A stretch of DNA of 64,000 bases from Actinomycetes bacterium (GCA_023460975.1 JAEWOG010000090.1:62001-126000); one strand, 5' to 3'; counted from the first letter of the stretch, positions 1 to 8,778 are shown. Program-made: numbers and translations. Notes: generated from the sequence alone by a model not told the origin.

Positions 1-1
1 C

Positions 2-1153
2 CCGGGCGTGCGTTCGCGTACGGAGAAGGTCGGCGTGCTCGCGGGCATGGGCATGACGGAGAAGCAGGGCGGTTCCGACGTCCGCTCCAACGTCACACGC
101 GCGGTCCCGACCGGCGAGGACGGCTGGTACACGCTGCACGGACACAAGTGGTTCACGTCTGCTCCGATGAACGACGTCTTCCTCGTGCTCGCCCAGGCGC
201 CGGGCGGCGTGACGTGCTTCGTCCTCCCCCGCGTGCTGCCGGACGGCACCCGCAACCAGCTGGACGTCGTACGTCTCAAGGACAAGTTGGGCAACCGCTC
301 CAACGCGTCCAGCGAACTCGAGTTCGACGGCACCCTGGTCCAGCGGCTCGGCGACGAGGGTCGGGGGGTGCGCACCATCATCGAGATGGTCGCCGCCACG
401 CGACTGGACTGCGTGATCGGCTCGGCGTCACTGATGCGGCGCGCGCTGGCCGAGGCGTCGTGGCACGTCGCGCACCGCTCGGCGTTCGGCGGCCTGCTCA
501 TCGACAAGCCGCTCATGCAGAACGTGGTGGCCGACCTCGCCGTCGAGTCGGAGGCCGCGACGGCGATCGCGATGCGGCTCGCGGCTGCGGTCGACGCTCC
601 CCATGACCCGCACGAGGCCGCTCTGCGCCGCATCGCCCTGCCGTTGGCGAAGTTCTGGGTCTGCAAGCGGACGCCGGCGATGGTCGCCGAGGCGCTGGAG
701 TGCCTGGGTGGCAACGGCTACGTCGAGGAGTCCGGGCTGCCTCTCCTCTTCCGCGAGTCCCCGCTCAACTCCGTGTGGGAGGGCTCCGGCAACGTCAACG
801 CCCTCGACGTCCTCCGCGCACTGGGCCGTGAGCCCGAGGTGCTGCAGGCGTGGATCACCGAGGTCGGCCTGGCCCGCGGCGGCGACTCCCGCCTCGACCG
901 CGCCGTCGACGACACCCTGGCCCTGCTCGGCGACGTCGCCGGTGGTGGGCCCGAGGCGGAGGGCGCCGCCCGGCGCCTGGCCGGATCGATGGCTGCCTGT
1001 CTGCAGGGCTCGCTGCTGGTGCGTCACGCCCCCGGGGAGGTCGCCGACGCCTTCTGCTCCTCACGCCTGGGCGGCTCGTACGGCGGCACCTTCGGCACCC
1101 TGGCCACCTCGGGGCTGCGCACGATCGTGGACCGGACGCTCCCGGTCGCCTGA
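2..1153 (+). CDS. AidB-like acyl-CoA dehydrogenase, 5'-truncated
   Basis: The reading frame is open from the window edge, so the N-terminus lies outside and the GTG at 8 is not the real start. The visible ~383 residues match the middle and C-terminal part of an AidB-type acyl-CoA dehydrogenase: GMGMTEKQGGSD near the left edge, a GHKWF segment, KLGNRSNASSE, then FAD-domain helices with ECLGGNGYVEE and WEGSGN. The last two are typical FAD/substrate-binding motifs of the family. E. coli AidB is an alkylation-response flavoprotein with weak isovaleryl-CoA dehydrogenase activity that binds DNA; whether this one acts on acyl-CoA or in DNA protection cannot be told. It is followed by a repeat array, not by a partner gene. 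Confidence 0.88.
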   Translation, partial: PGVRSRTEKVGVLAGMGMTEKQGGSDVRSNVTRAVPTGEDGWYTLHGHKWFTSAPMNDVFLVLAQAPGGVTCFVLPRVLPDGTRNQLDVVRLKDKLGNRSNASSELEFDGTLVQRLGDEGRGVRTIIEMVAATRLDCVIGSASLMRRALAEASWHVAHRSAFGGLLIDKPLMQNVVADLAVESEAATAIAMRLAAAVDAPHDPHEAALRRIALPLAKFWVCKRTPAMVAEALECLGGNGYVEESGLPLLFRESPLNSVWEGSGNVNALDVLRALGREPEVLQAWITEVGLARGGDSRLDRAVDDTLALLGDVAGGGPEAEGAARRLAGSMAACLQGSLLVRHAPGEVADAFCSSRLGGSYGGTFGTLATSGLRTIVDRTLPVA

Positions 1154-1158
1154 GTCCC

Positions 1159-1291
1159 GCCGGTCGAGCTGCCATCGCCGGTCGAGCTTGTCGAGACCCG
1201 GTTTCGACAGGCTCAACCAGCGCCCCCGCCGGTCGAGCTGCCATCGCCGGTCGAGCTTGTCGAGACCCGGTTTCGACAGGCTCAACCAGCG
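1159..1291. repeat. Two exact 64-bp copies of a palindromic repeat, 69-bp period
   Basis: Positions 1159-1222 and 1228-1291 are identical and separated by five C residues. Each copy contains a left arm ending GAGCTTGTCGAGACC and a right arm GGTTTCGACAGGCTCAACC that are imperfect inverse complements, so each unit can form a hairpin. It lies 6 bp after the stop of the acyl-CoA dehydrogenase gene. Confidence 0.9.
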
Positions 1292-1378
1292 GTGGGCGGT
1301 TTCGACAAGCTCAACCAGCGACGATCGGTTTCGACAGGCTCAACCAGCGGTGGGCGGTTTCGACAGGCTCAACCTGCG
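1269..1378. repeat. Four tandem 23-bp copies at exact 29-bp period
   Basis: Copies start at 1269, 1298, 1327 and 1356, with a fifth copy at 1200 belonging to the first large unit. The unit begins GGTTTCGACAGGCTCAACC and ends AGCG or TGCG. Six-base spacers are gtgggc, acgatc and gtgggc. Changes are limited to one G-to-A in the second tandem copy and one A-to-T in the last. I recall the same word as a common dispersed intergenic repeat in Nocardioides-type genomes. The rest of the 330-bp gap 1154-1483 holds no further gene. Confidence 0.85.
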
Positions 1379-1483
1379 ACCCCGCCGGTTTCACGGACCT
1401 CGGTTTCGGCAACCCGCTCCCCCGGCCGCTGTCCGGGCCTAGTGTGGTTCGCACGGTCGGGGGACCGCATGGGAGGGGTGTCC

Positions 1484-1801
1484 ATGTCTGGACGGGGTAC
1501 GAGCACGCTGTTCACGGTGGGAACGTTGCTTCGGCGTGCCCAGGACAAGGGCATCTCGGTGCGCGCTCTCATCGACGGCGTGTGGGTCGAGGGGGTCCCG
1601 GTGGCTGCGGACTCGATGGGCGTGATCCTCGACGCGACGCAGGGGCAGGTGCTGGTCCGCATGGACCTCATCTCGGCCGTGGCGTTCGCGCGGGACGCGC
1701 TCGAGGAACCCGTCGCGACCCCGCCCCACCACGAGGACGAGATCGTGTGGGCCCAACCGTCCGGCCAGGGCACCCACGAACTGCGCGCCCTGGACCACTG
1801 A
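1484..1801 (+). CDS. Small acidic protein of unknown function
   Basis: This 105-residue protein is not recognised. The ATG at 1484 was chosen because a strong SD (GGGAGGGG, 1471-1478) lies just upstream; the in-frame ATG at 1469 has none. The sequence reads as a compact soluble domain: a short basic N-terminus, a central stretch (VDLIS-like beta strands around LIDGVWVEG and GVILD) and an acidic, Pro/His-containing tail. No signal peptide, membrane segment or cysteine motif is seen. It ends 7 bp from the convergent pgm stop codon and sits alone after the repeat array. Confidence 0.6.
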   Translation: MSGRGTSTLFTVGTLLRRAQDKGISVRALIDGVWVEGVPVAADSMGVILDATQGQVLVRMDLISAVAFARDALEEPVATPPHHEDEIVWAQPSGQGTHELRALDH

Positions 1802-1808
1802 CTCCGGC

Positions 1809-3446
1809 TCAGCCCAACGCGGCGGAGACGACCTCGCGCGCCTGTGACTGCACCTGCGCGAGGTGGTCGGGCCCCGCGAACGACTCGGCGTAGATCTTGT
1901 AGACGTCCTCTGTCCCGCTCGGGCGGGCGGCGAACCACGCGTTCTGCGTGACGACCTTGAGGCCGCCGATCCCGGCCCCGTTGCCAGGAGCTGCGGTGAG
2001 TTTGCTGAGGATCGCCTCGCCCGCCAGTTCGTCCGCCGTGACGTCCTGCGGTGTCAGGGCGCTCAGGCGCGCCTTCTGCTCACGGTCGGCCGGGGCGTCG
2101 ATGCGGGCGTACGCCGGCGCTCCGTGCCGTTCGGTCAACTCCGCGTAGCGCTCGCTGGGGGTGCGACCCGATGTCGCCGTGATCTCGGCCGCCAGCAGGG
2201 CCAGCACGAGTCCGTCCTTGTCGGTGGTCCACGTCGACCCGTCGCGCCGCAGCAGCGACGCGCCCGCCGACTCCTCGCCGCCGAACCCGATCGAGCCGTC
2301 GAGCAGCCCCGGCACGAACCACTTGAAGCCGACGGGCACCTCGACCAGGTCGCGGCCCAGGTCCGCGACGACCCGGTCGATCATGGACGACGACACCAGC
2401 GTCTTGCCGACCCCGGCGTCCGGGCGCCAGCCCGGCCGGGCGCCGCCGTACAGGTGGTCGATGGCGACGGCGAGGTAGTGGTTGGGGTTCATCAGTCCGC
2501 CGTCGGGCGTGACGATGCCGTGCCGGTCCGCGTCGGCGTCGTTGCCCGTCGCGAGGTCGTACGTCCCCCGCTGCGCCACCAACGAGGCCATGGCCGATGG
2601 CGAGGAGCAGTCCATGCGGATCTTGCCGTCGGCGTCGAGCGTCATGAAGCGCCACGTCGGGTCCACGAGCGGGTTGACCACCGTGAGGTCAAGGCGGTGG
2701 GTCTCGGCGATCGCGCCCCAGTAGTCGACGCTGGCGCCGCCCATCGGGTCGGCGCCGATGCGCAGTCCCGCCTCGCGCACCCGGTCGAGATCGACCACCG
2801 TGGGCAGGTCGGCCACATAGGTGGCGAGGAAGTCGTACGAACCCACCTGCGTGCGCGCCCGCGCGAAGGGGATGCGCTGCACGCCTCGAAGCCCAGAGGC
2901 GATCAGTTCGTTCGCCCGCGCCGCGATGATGCTCGTCGCGTCGGTGTCCGCGGGGCCCCCGTGGGGCGGGTTGTACTTGAAGCCGCCGTCACGAGGCGGG
3001 TTGTGCGACGGCGTGACGACGATGCCGTCGGCCAACCCCGTCGTACGCCCCCGGTTGGCGCCGAGGATCGCGTGGGACACGGCCGGGGTCGGCGTCCAGC
3101 CGCCGCGGGCGTCAACGCGCACGTCGACGCCGTTGCCCACCAGGACCTCGACAGCCGTGGTCCACGCGGGCTCGGACAGCGCGTGGGTGTCGCGGCCGAG
3201 GAACAGCGGCCCGTCGATGCCCTGGCTGGCGCGGTACTCGCAGATGGCCTGGGTCGTCGCGAGGATGTGGTGCTCGTTGAAGGCGACGTCGAGCGAGGAG
3301 CCGCGGTGCCCGCTGGTGCCGAAGGCCACGCGCTGCGCCACCTCGGCGGGATCCGGCTGCAGGGCGTAGTAGGCCGTCACCACCGCCGCGACATCGATCA
3401 GGTCGGTGGGCAGGGCCGTGGTTCCGGCTCTCTCAGCAGCGCTCAT
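1809..3446 (-). CDS. pgm: Phosphoglucomutase (alpha-D-glucose-phosphate specific)
   Basis: The 545-residue protein interconverts glucose 1-phosphate and glucose 6-phosphate, feeding glycogen, trehalose and cell-wall sugar nucleotide synthesis. The phosphoserine loop TPSHNPP is near residue 145, the Mg-binding loop [10 protein letters not shown] near the middle, the sugar-binding GEESAGAS loop follows, and the phosphate-binding RPSGTED is near the C-terminus. Length fits the bacterial family. There is no SD; CACAAT lies 6 nt before the ATG (3453-3458), suggesting a leaderless transcript. glyA lies upstream in the same direction but a hairpin separates them. Confidence 0.96.
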   Translation of the reverse strand: MSAAERAGTTALPTDLIDVAAVVTAYYALQPDPAEVAQRVAFGTSGHRGSSLDVAFNEHHILATTQAICEYRASQGIDGPLFLGRDTHALSEPAWTTAVEVLVGNGVDVRVDARGGWTPTPAVSHAILGANRGRTTGLADGIVVTPSHNPPRDGGFKYNPPHGGPADTDATSIIAARANELIASGLRGVQRIPFARARTQVGSYDFLATYVADLPTVVDLDRVREAGLRIGADPMGGASVDYWGAIAETHRLDLTVVNPLVDPTWRFMTLDADGKIRMDCSSPSAMASLVAQRGTYDLATGNDADADRHGIVTPDGGLMNPNHYLAVAIDHLYGGARPGWRPDAGVGKTLVSSSMIDRVVADLGRDLVEVPVGFKWFVPGLLDGSIGFGGEESAGASLLRRDGSTWTTDKDGLVLALLAAEITATSGRTPSERYAELTERHGAPAYARIDAPADREQKARLSALTPQDVTADELAGEAILSKLTAAPGNGAGIGGLKVVTQNAWFAARPSGTEDVYKIYAESFAGPDHLAQVQSQAREVVSAALG

Positions 3447-3452
3447 GGCGCC

Positions 3453-3458
3453 ATTGTG
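3453..3458 (-). promoter_or_regulatory. Putative -10 element for leaderless pgm
   Basis: On the minus strand CACAAT is followed by GGCGCC and then the ATG. The same CACAAT-N6-start arrangement occurs at 50276-50281 and 57851-57856. No -35 was identified. Confidence 0.5.
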
Positions 3459-3471
3459 TCGTGTCGTCGCA

Positions 3472-3502
3472 GGCGCGAGCGCAGGAGTCCTGCGCCCGCG
3501 CC
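3472..3502 (-). terminator. Hairpin terminator after glyA
   Basis: Arms 3472-3486 and 3488-3502 are complementary over 15 bp with one A/C mismatch and essentially no loop. The hairpin lies 10 nt beyond the glyA stop on the minus strand. There is no U tract, as is common for GC-rich actinobacterial terminators. Confidence 0.65.
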
Positions 3503-3512
3503 GAGACGAACC

Positions 3513-4949
3513 TCAGGCGAGCTCGAGGCCCGGGTAGAGCGGGTGCTTGTCGAGGAGCTCGGCCGACGCGGCCTTGGTGCGCTCGGCGACGCCGTCGGCG
3601 AGCACGTACGACGCCTTCGAGGGGCCGCCGGCCTTCGTGGTGCCGGCCTCGGTGTTGCTCAGCACGTCGACGATGAGCTCGGCGACCTTGTCGAACTCGT
3701 CGTGCCCGAAGCCGCGCGTGGTGAGGGCGGGCGTGCCGAGGCGGACGCCAGAGGTGTACCAGGCGCCATTCGGGTCCGAGGGCACCGAGTTGCGGTTGGT
3801 GACGACGCCGGCGTCGAGCAGCGCCGACTCGGCCTGACGCCCGGTGAGGCCGAACGAGCTCACGTCGAGCAGCACGATGTGGTTGTCCGTGCCGCCGGTG
3901 ACGAGGTTGGCCCCGCGCTTGAGGAAGCCGTCGGCCAGCGAGTGCGCGTTGTCGGCGACCTGCTGGGCGTACGTCTGGAAGGACTCCGTGCGCGCCTCGG
4001 CGAAGGCCACGGCCTTGGCCGCCATCACGTGGGAGAGCGGGCCACCCAGCACCATCGGGCAGCCGCGGTCGACGCTGGGGGCGTACTCCTCGGTGGCGAG
4101 GATGAAGCCGCCCCGCGGGCCGCGCAGGGACTTGTGCGAGGTGCTCGTGACCACGTGCGCGTAGGGAACCGGGTCCTCCTCGCCCGTGAAGACCTTGCCG
4201 GCCACCAACCCGGCGAAGTGCGCCATGTCGACCATCAGGGTGGCGCCGACCTCGTCGGCGATCTCACGCATCTTGGCGAAGTTCACGCGCCGCGGGTACG
4301 CGGAGTAGCCGGCGACCAGGATGAGCGGCTTGAACTCCTTGGCCTTGGCCCGCAGGGCGTCGTAGTCGAGCAGGCCGGTCTCGGGGTCGGTGCCGTACTG
4401 GTTCTGGTGGAACATCTTGCCGGAGATGTTGGGGCGGAAGCCGTGGGTCAGGTGACCGCCCGCGTCCAGGCTCATGCCGAGCAGACGCTGGTTGCCGAGC
4501 TCGGCGCGCAGCTTCTCCCAGTCGGCCTCGGTGAGCTCGTTCATGTTCTTGACGCCAGCGTTCTCCAGCCACGGGCCCTCGACGCGGTGCGCCAGGATCG
4601 CCCAGTACGCGGTGAGGTTGGCGTCGATGCCGGAGTGGGGCTGCACGTAGGCGTACTCGGCGCCGAAGAGCTCCTTGGCGTGCTCAGCCGCGAGCGACTC
4701 GACCGTGTCGACGTTCTGGCACCCGGCGTAGAAGCGGTGGCCGACGGTGCCCTCGGCGTACTTGTCGGAGAACCAGGTTCCCATCGTCATGAGCACGGCG
4801 GGCGAGGCGTAGTTTTCCGAGGCGATCAGCTTGAGCGAAGCACGCTGGTCGGCGAGCTCCGCGCGGGTGGCCTCGGCGACCCGGGGCTCGACGGAGGCAA
4901 TGACCTCGAGGGCCTGGCTGTACGCGCTGCTGATCAGGGAGTCGCTCAT
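3513..4949 (-). CDS. glyA: Serine hydroxymethyltransferase
   Basis: This PLP enzyme converts serine and tetrahydrofolate to glycine and 5,10-methylene-THF. At 478 residues it is the longer SHMT type seen in many actinobacteria. Visible features: the substrate/PLP region [11 protein letters not shown] near residue 40, a [10 protein letters not shown] segment, and the PLP-lysine motif [14 protein letters not shown] with the lysine near residue 273. Start: no SD, but TAGCAT lies 6 nt upstream of ATG (4956-4961), indicating a leaderless mRNA. It supplies one-carbon units to thyA and folA and connects with gcvT elsewhere in the window. Confidence 0.97.
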   Translation of the reverse strand: MSDSLISSAYSQALEVIASVEPRVAEATRAELADQRASLKLIASENYASPAVLMTMGTWFSDKYAEGTVGHRFYAGCQNVDTVESLAAEHAKELFGAEYAYVQPHSGIDANLTAYWAILAHRVEGPWLENAGVKNMNELTEADWEKLRAELGNQRLLGMSLDAGGHLTHGFRPNISGKMFHQNQYGTDPETGLLDYDALRAKAKEFKPLILVAGYSAYPRRVNFAKMREIADEVGATLMVDMAHFAGLVAGKVFTGEEDPVPYAHVVTSTSHKSLRGPRGGFILATEEYAPSVDRGCPMVLGGPLSHVMAAKAVAFAEARTESFQTYAQQVADNAHSLADGFLKRGANLVTGGTDNHIVLLDVSSFGLTGRQAESALLDAGVVTNRNSVPSDPNGAWYTSGVRLGTPALTTRGFGHDEFDKVAELIVDVLSNTEAGTTKAGGPSKASYVLADGVAERTKAASAELLDKHPLYPGLELA

Positions 4950-4955
4950 GTGCCC

Positions 4956-4961
4956 ATGCTA
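4956..4961 (-). promoter_or_regulatory. Putative -10 element for leaderless glyA
   Basis: TAGCAT on the minus strand, a 6-nt spacer, then the ATG at 4949. It fits TANNNT. Confidence 0.55.
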
Positions 4962-5070
4962 GGGCGCTCCCCCGCTGCGCGCGGCCCTTGGCCCACCGCC
5001 CGCCCAGCCCATCGGTGTGACGTACGCCGCACCGCCGACCCGGGTCACGCGGGAGCCCCCAGTCCCGTGT

Positions 5071-5103
5071 CTCACATTACGAACAGCGATCTCACATTCT
5101 GAA
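5071..5103 (+). promoter_or_regulatory. Two 13-bp direct repeats upstream of the sulfite reductase operon
   Basis: The words at 5071-5083 and 5091-5103 read CTCACATTACGAA and CTCACATTCTGAA. They match at 11 of 13 positions and are spaced by exactly 20 bp, about two helical turns. They lie 46-78 bp before the leader-peptide ATG. They look like tandem half-sites for a transcription factor. The octamer TCTCACAT recurs in front of lpd (57886-57893). The regulator is unknown. Confidence 0.55.
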
Positions 5104-5148
5104 GATGGCGCTTTACGGGAGGGTGTCCACCCGTTGAGACTTCTTGAC

Positions 5149-5238
5149 ATGGTCACCGCTGCAACTCACACGTACCTCGTGGTCCGACGTCACGTCGACC
5201 TCATGCGTACGCGCAGCATGATCTGTTGGCGCTCCTGA
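5149..5238 (+). CDS. Cysteine-containing leader peptide upstream of sulfite reductase
   Basis: A 29-codon ORF ends 58 nt before the sulfite reductase GTG. Its C-terminal half carries RRHVDLMR and then MICWRS. I recall RRHVDLLRV plus a final cysteine as the hallmark of a family of short 'putative leader peptides' before actinobacterial sulfur-assimilation genes. A single Cys codon lies four codons before the stop, the place expected for ribosome-mediated sensing of charged Cys-tRNA. The start is uncertain: the ATG at 5149 lacks a good SD, while an in-frame TTG at 5134 lies 11 nt after GGGAGG (5117-5122). The remainder of the 4950-5296 gap holds promoter-like sequence only. Confidence 0.7.
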   Translation: MVTAATHTYLVVRRHVDLMRTRSMICWRS

Positions 5239-5296
5239 TCCCACTTCTCCCCTCCGAGCCGCACCCGCGGCACCAGTGACAAGGACCAGATCAGTC

Positions 5297-6997
5297 GTGA
5301 GCGACACCACCACCGCAGCGCGCCCCGCCCGTCGCAAGAAGGGCGAGGGCCAGTGGGCCCTCGGCTACACCGAGCCCCTCAACAAGAACGAGCAGTCCAA
5401 GAAGGACGACAACCCGCTCAACGTCGAGGCGCGCATCGTCAACATCTACTCCAAGCGCGGTTTTGACTCGATCGACCCCGCTGACCTGCGCGGTCGCTTC
5501 CGCTGGATGGGCCTCTACACCCAGCGCGCCGAAGGCTTCGACGGCGGCAAGACCGCCACCGTGCCCGAGGAAGAGCTCGACGCGCGCTACTTCATGATGC
5601 GCGTGCGCTCGGACGGCGTGCTCCTCACCAGCGAGGCCCTGCGCGCCCTGGGCAGCGTCTCGGTCGACTTCGCACGCAACACCGCCGACGTCACCGACCG
5701 CTGCAACATCCAGTACCACTGGATCCGCATCGAGGACGTCCCCGCCATCTGGGAGCGCCTCGGCGCAGCCGGCCTGAGCACCCTCGAGGCGTGCGGCGAC
5801 TCCCCTCGCCCCTTCCTCGGCTCCCCCGTGGCCGGCGTCGCCAAGGACGAGATCATCGACGGCTCCTCGGCCCTCGAGGAGATCAAGCGTCGCTACATCG
5901 GCAACCCCGACTTCTCGAACTTCCCGCGCAAGTTCAAGACCGCGCTGACCGGACACCCCAGCCACGACGTGGCGCCCGAGGCCAACGACGTGGCGTTCGT
6001 CGGGACGGTGCACCCCGAGCTCGGCCCCGGCTTCGACCTGTGGGTCGGCGGCGGCCTGTCGACCAACCCGCACCTGGCCGCCAAGCTCGGTGTGTGGATC
6101 GCCCTCGAGGACGTCGCCGACGTCTGGGAGGGCGTTGCCTCGATCTTCCGCGACTACGGCTACCGCCGGCTCCGCTCGCGCGCACGCCTGAAGTTCCTGG
6201 TCGCCGACTGGGGCAAGGAGAAGTTCCGCGAGGTGCTGGAGACCGAGTACCTCAAGCGCACCCTGGTCGACTGCGACTCCCCCGTGACGCCTGAGCGCCA
6301 GGGCGACCACATCGGCGTCCACGAGCAGCGCGACGGCAACTTCTACGTCGGCGTCGCACCCGTCGTGGGACGCATCGACGGGGAGGCCTTGCTGGCCCTC
6401 GCCGACGTCGTCGAGCGCCACGGCGCCGCGGGAGCGCGCCTGACCGCGTACCAGAAGCTCGTCGTGCTCGGCGTCCCGCCGCAGAGCACGGACGCGATCG
6501 TGGCCGACCTCGCCGCCATCGGCCTCGAGGCGAACCCCAGCCCCTGGCGTCGCGCCACCATGGCGTGCACGGGCATCGAGTTCTGCAAGCTGGCGATCGT
6601 CGACACCAAGGAGCGAGCGCGCTCACTCGTCGCCGAGCTCGAGCGCCGCTTCCCCGATCTGGACGTCCCGATCTCGATCAACGTCAACGGGTGCCCCAAC
6701 TCGTGCGCCCGTACGCAGGTCGCCGACATCGGCCTGAAGGGCCAGCTCGTCATGGGCGAGGACGGCCAGCAGGTCGAGGGCTTCCAGGTCCACCTCGGCG
6801 GTGCGCTCGGCCTGAACGCCAACTTCGGTCGCAAGCTCCGCGCGCACAAGGTCACCTCCGCCGGCCTCGACGACTACGTCACCAACGTCGTCCACGCCTT
6901 CCTCGCCGACCGGGCGCAGGGCGAGTCGTTCGCGACGTGGGCGGCGCGTGCCAGCGACGACCAGCTGCGCGGCGAGAAGCAGCTCGAGGTGGTCTGA
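5297..6997 (+). CDS. sir: Ferredoxin-dependent sulfite reductase (siroheme, 4Fe-4S)
   Basis: The 566-residue protein reduces sulfite to sulfide using ferredoxin electrons. It has the duplicated nitrite/sulfite reductase ferredoxin-like halves. Cluster ligands are visible as C424 and C430 (ACTGIEFC) and C466 and C470 (NGCPNSC). The context (APS reductase and sirohydrochlorin chelatase downstream, cysteine leader upstream) favours sulfite over nitrite as substrate. The GTG at 5297 is preceded by AAGGA about 11 nt upstream; an in-frame GTG at 5276 is possible but lacks an SD. The orthologous mycobacterial operon is sirA-cysH-che1. It could be labelled nirA by homology alone. Confidence 0.93.
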   Translation: MSDTTTAARPARRKKGEGQWALGYTEPLNKNEQSKKDDNPLNVEARIVNIYSKRGFDSIDPADLRGRFRWMGLYTQRAEGFDGGKTATVPEEELDARYFMMRVRSDGVLLTSEALRALGSVSVDFARNTADVTDRCNIQYHWIRIEDVPAIWERLGAAGLSTLEACGDSPRPFLGSPVAGVAKDEIIDGSSALEEIKRRYIGNPDFSNFPRKFKTALTGHPSHDVAPEANDVAFVGTVHPELGPGFDLWVGGGLSTNPHLAAKLGVWIALEDVADVWEGVASIFRDYGYRRLRSRARLKFLVADWGKEKFREVLETEYLKRTLVDCDSPVTPERQGDHIGVHEQRDGNFYVGVAPVVGRIDGEALLALADVVERHGAAGARLTAYQKLVVLGVPPQSTDAIVADLAAIGLEANPSPWRRATMACTGIEFCKLAIVDTKERARSLVAELERRFPDLDVPISINVNGCPNSCARTQVADIGLKGQLVMGEDGQQVEGFQVHLGGALGLNANFGRKLRAHKVTSAGLDDYVTNVVHAFLADRAQGESFATWAARASDDQLRGEKQLEVV

Positions 6998-7000
6998 GCG

Positions 7001-7195
7001 ATGTCCGCCCGTGCCACCCCGAACCACTGCCCGTACTGCGCAGAGACCGACCTGCGTCCGTACGAGGTCGTGGATGCCGACGGCGAGGTCACCTCGCCCC
7101 ACGGCTCGTGGGAGTGCCGGTCCTGCCTGCGCGCCTTCGCGTTGTCCATGATCGGGCTCGTGACGCCCTACGCCGACCGGGAGGTGACCCCATGA
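7001..7195 (+). CDS. Small zinc-ribbon protein between sulfite reductase and cysH
   Basis: This is a 64-residue protein with two CxxC pairs, HCPYC near the N-terminus and WECRSC about 30 residues later, arranged like a zinc ribbon or rubredoxin-type knuckle. It starts 3 nt after the sulfite reductase stop, and its TGA overlaps the cysH ATG (ATGA), so it is co-translated with both. No catalytic motif is visible. It may deliver metal or electrons or help assemble the APS reductase, but that is inference. Confidence 0.8.
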   Translation: MSARATPNHCPYCAETDLRPYEVVDADGEVTSPHGSWECRSCLRAFALSMIGLVTPYADREVTP

Positions 7196-7938
7196 CCGCC
7201 GCCACCACGCGCGCTGCCCGGGCCTTCCGCGGCACCCACACCGAGGGTCGCTCGTCCGAGGAGCTGCGTGAGCTCGTCTCCCACGTGGGCGCCGAGCTCG
7301 AGCTCGCCCCTGCGGAGCACATCATCGAGTGGGCGGTCGCGACCTTCGGCGAGCGGTTCTGCATCACCTCCTCGATGGGTGACGCCGTCCTGGCCCACCT
7401 CGCACAGAAGGTGGCGCCGGGCATCGACGTGGTCTTCCTCGACACCGGCTACCACTTCCCCGAGACCATCGGCACCCGCGACGCGGTGGCGGCGACGTTG
7501 GACGTCAACCTCATCACCATCACACCGAAGCAGAGCGTGGCCGAGCAGGACGCGACGCATGGCCCCGACCTGTTCCGTACCAATCCCGACCTGTGCTGCA
7601 AGTTGCGCAAGGTCGAGCCCCTGGCCACCTCGCTGGCGCAGTACGACGCGTGGGCCACCGGCCTGCGACGCGCCGAGACCCGCAACCGGGTGATCGCACC
7701 GGTGATCGGGTGGGACGCACGCAAGTCCAAGGTCAAGGTGTCCCCCATCGCCCGCTGGAGCGATGAGCAGGTGGAGCGCTACATCGCGGACAACAACGTC
7801 CTCGTCAACCTGCTGGCCTACGACGGCTACCCGAGCATCGGCTGCGCGCCATGCACGCGCCGCGTGGCCCCCGGTGACGACCCGCGCAGCGGCCGCTGGG
7901 CCGGCACGGGCAAGACCGAGTGCGGGATCCACGTATGA
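7192..7938 (+). CDS. cysH: Assimilatory APS reductase (4Fe-4S type)
   Basis: The 248-residue protein reduces adenylylsulfate to sulfite and AMP. The nucleotide-binding start is ITSSMGDAVL (residues 58-67). It has both cysteine pairs that ligate a 4Fe-4S cluster, C135-C136 (LCCKLRK) and C218/C221 (GCAPC), and the catalytic C-terminal cysteine C244 in ECGIH. The cluster cysteines indicate APS rather than PAPS as substrate. The true start is the ATG at 7192, overlapping the upstream stop; a longer frame reading upstream is antisense-like noise. ATP sulfurylase (cysDN) is not in this window. Confidence 0.95.
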   Translation: MTAATTRAARAFRGTHTEGRSSEELRELVSHVGAELELAPAEHIIEWAVATFGERFCITSSMGDAVLAHLAQKVAPGIDVVFLDTGYHFPETIGTRDAVAATLDVNLITITPKQSVAEQDATHGPDLFRTNPDLCCKLRKVEPLATSLAQYDAWATGLRRAETRNRVIAPVIGWDARKSKVKVSPIARWSDEQVERYIADNNVLVNLLAYDGYPSIGCAPCTRRVAPGDDPRSGRWAGTGKTECGIHV

Positions 7939-8023
7939 GTCCCGTCCACACCACGCTTCCCCTTCACCGCGACAACGACGTCGTGCTCCACCCCACATCC
8001 CGCATCCGAGGGAGGAACACCTG

Positions 8024-8767
8024 ATGGCTGCACCTGCACTGGTGGCACTGGCACACGGGAGCCGCGACCCGCGCTCCGCCGAGACGGTCAAGGCGCTCGT
8101 CGACGAGGTCAAGAAGCTGCGTGGCGACCTCAAGATCGAGACCGCATTCCTGGAGTTGTCGCGTCCGTCGTTCACCACGGTCGTGGACCGCCTCGTCCGG
8201 CACGGGCACGAGGAGATCGTCGTCGTTCCGTTGCTGCTGAGCGAGGCCTACCACGCCAAGGTCGACGTCCCGGCGGCCATCGCCGAGATGTCCGCGCGGC
8301 ACCCGGGCCTGAAGATCCGCGCGAGCCGCATCCTGGGCATGGAGACCGCTTTCCTCGAGGTGCTCGACCTGCGCATGCGCGAGGCACTCAAGGCCGCGCG
8401 CGTCCGCGAGCTCGACGCCCTCGTGCTGGCCGCCGCCGGCTCCTCCGACCCGCTGGCCAACCAGGCGGTCGCCCGCATTGCGCGCACATGGGGCACCCGG
8501 CACAAGTTGCCCGTGACCGCCGCGTTCGCGTCGTCGGCTCCGCCCGCCACGGGCGAGGCAGTCCGCGCGTTCCGGGCCGAGGGTCGCCGCCACATCGCGG
8601 TGGCGTCCTTCTTCCTCGCCCCGGGCCTGTTGCCGGACCGAGCCGCCGAGCTGGCGCTCGAGGCGGGCGCGATCGCCGTCTCCGAGCCCCTGGGCGCGCA
8701 CCCCGAGGTCGCGCGTGCCGTCCTCGCTCGGTACGCCGTCGGCGCCGTCGAACTCGTCCCCGTCTGA
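8024..8767 (+). CDS. Sirohydrochlorin chelatase (CbiX/SirB type)
   Basis: The 247-residue protein inserts Fe2+ (or Co2+) into sirohydrochlorin, giving siroheme for the sulfite reductase upstream. H11 in AHGSRD and H77 in SEAYHAKVD are the expected metal-binding histidines, and the duplicated CbiX half-domains span the length. The start is fixed by the SD GGAGG at 8011-8015. It lies 85 nt after cysH in the same direction, as che1 does in mycobacteria, so it belongs to the same sulfite-reduction operon. Confidence 0.92.
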   Translation: MAAPALVALAHGSRDPRSAETVKALVDEVKKLRGDLKIETAFLELSRPSFTTVVDRLVRHGHEEIVVVPLLLSEAYHAKVDVPAAIAEMSARHPGLKIRASRILGMETAFLEVLDLRMREALKAARVRELDALVLAAAGSSDPLANQAVARIARTWGTRHKLPVTAAFASSAPPATGEAVRAFRAEGRRHIAVASFFLAPGLLPDRAAELALEAGAIAVSEPLGAHPEVARAVLARYAVGAVELVPV

Positions 8768-8778
8768 GGCTGCTGCCC

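Noticed and set aside
1269..1378. Regularly spaced repeats that could be taken for a CRISPR array
   Set aside because: Spacers are only 6 bp and two of them are identical; there are no cas genes. It is a tandem repeat.
1863..5102. A 1,079-codon open frame on the plus strand across pgm and glyA
   Set aside because: It is antisense to two clearly conserved genes, and its composition (Arg/Gly/Val/His/Asp-rich, no motifs) is that of a high-GC shadow frame.
5297..6997. Sulfite reductase gene as assimilatory nitrite reductase (nirA)
   Set aside because: The family cannot be separated by motif alone, but cysH, siroheme chelatase and a cysteine leader surround it and no nitrate genes are present.
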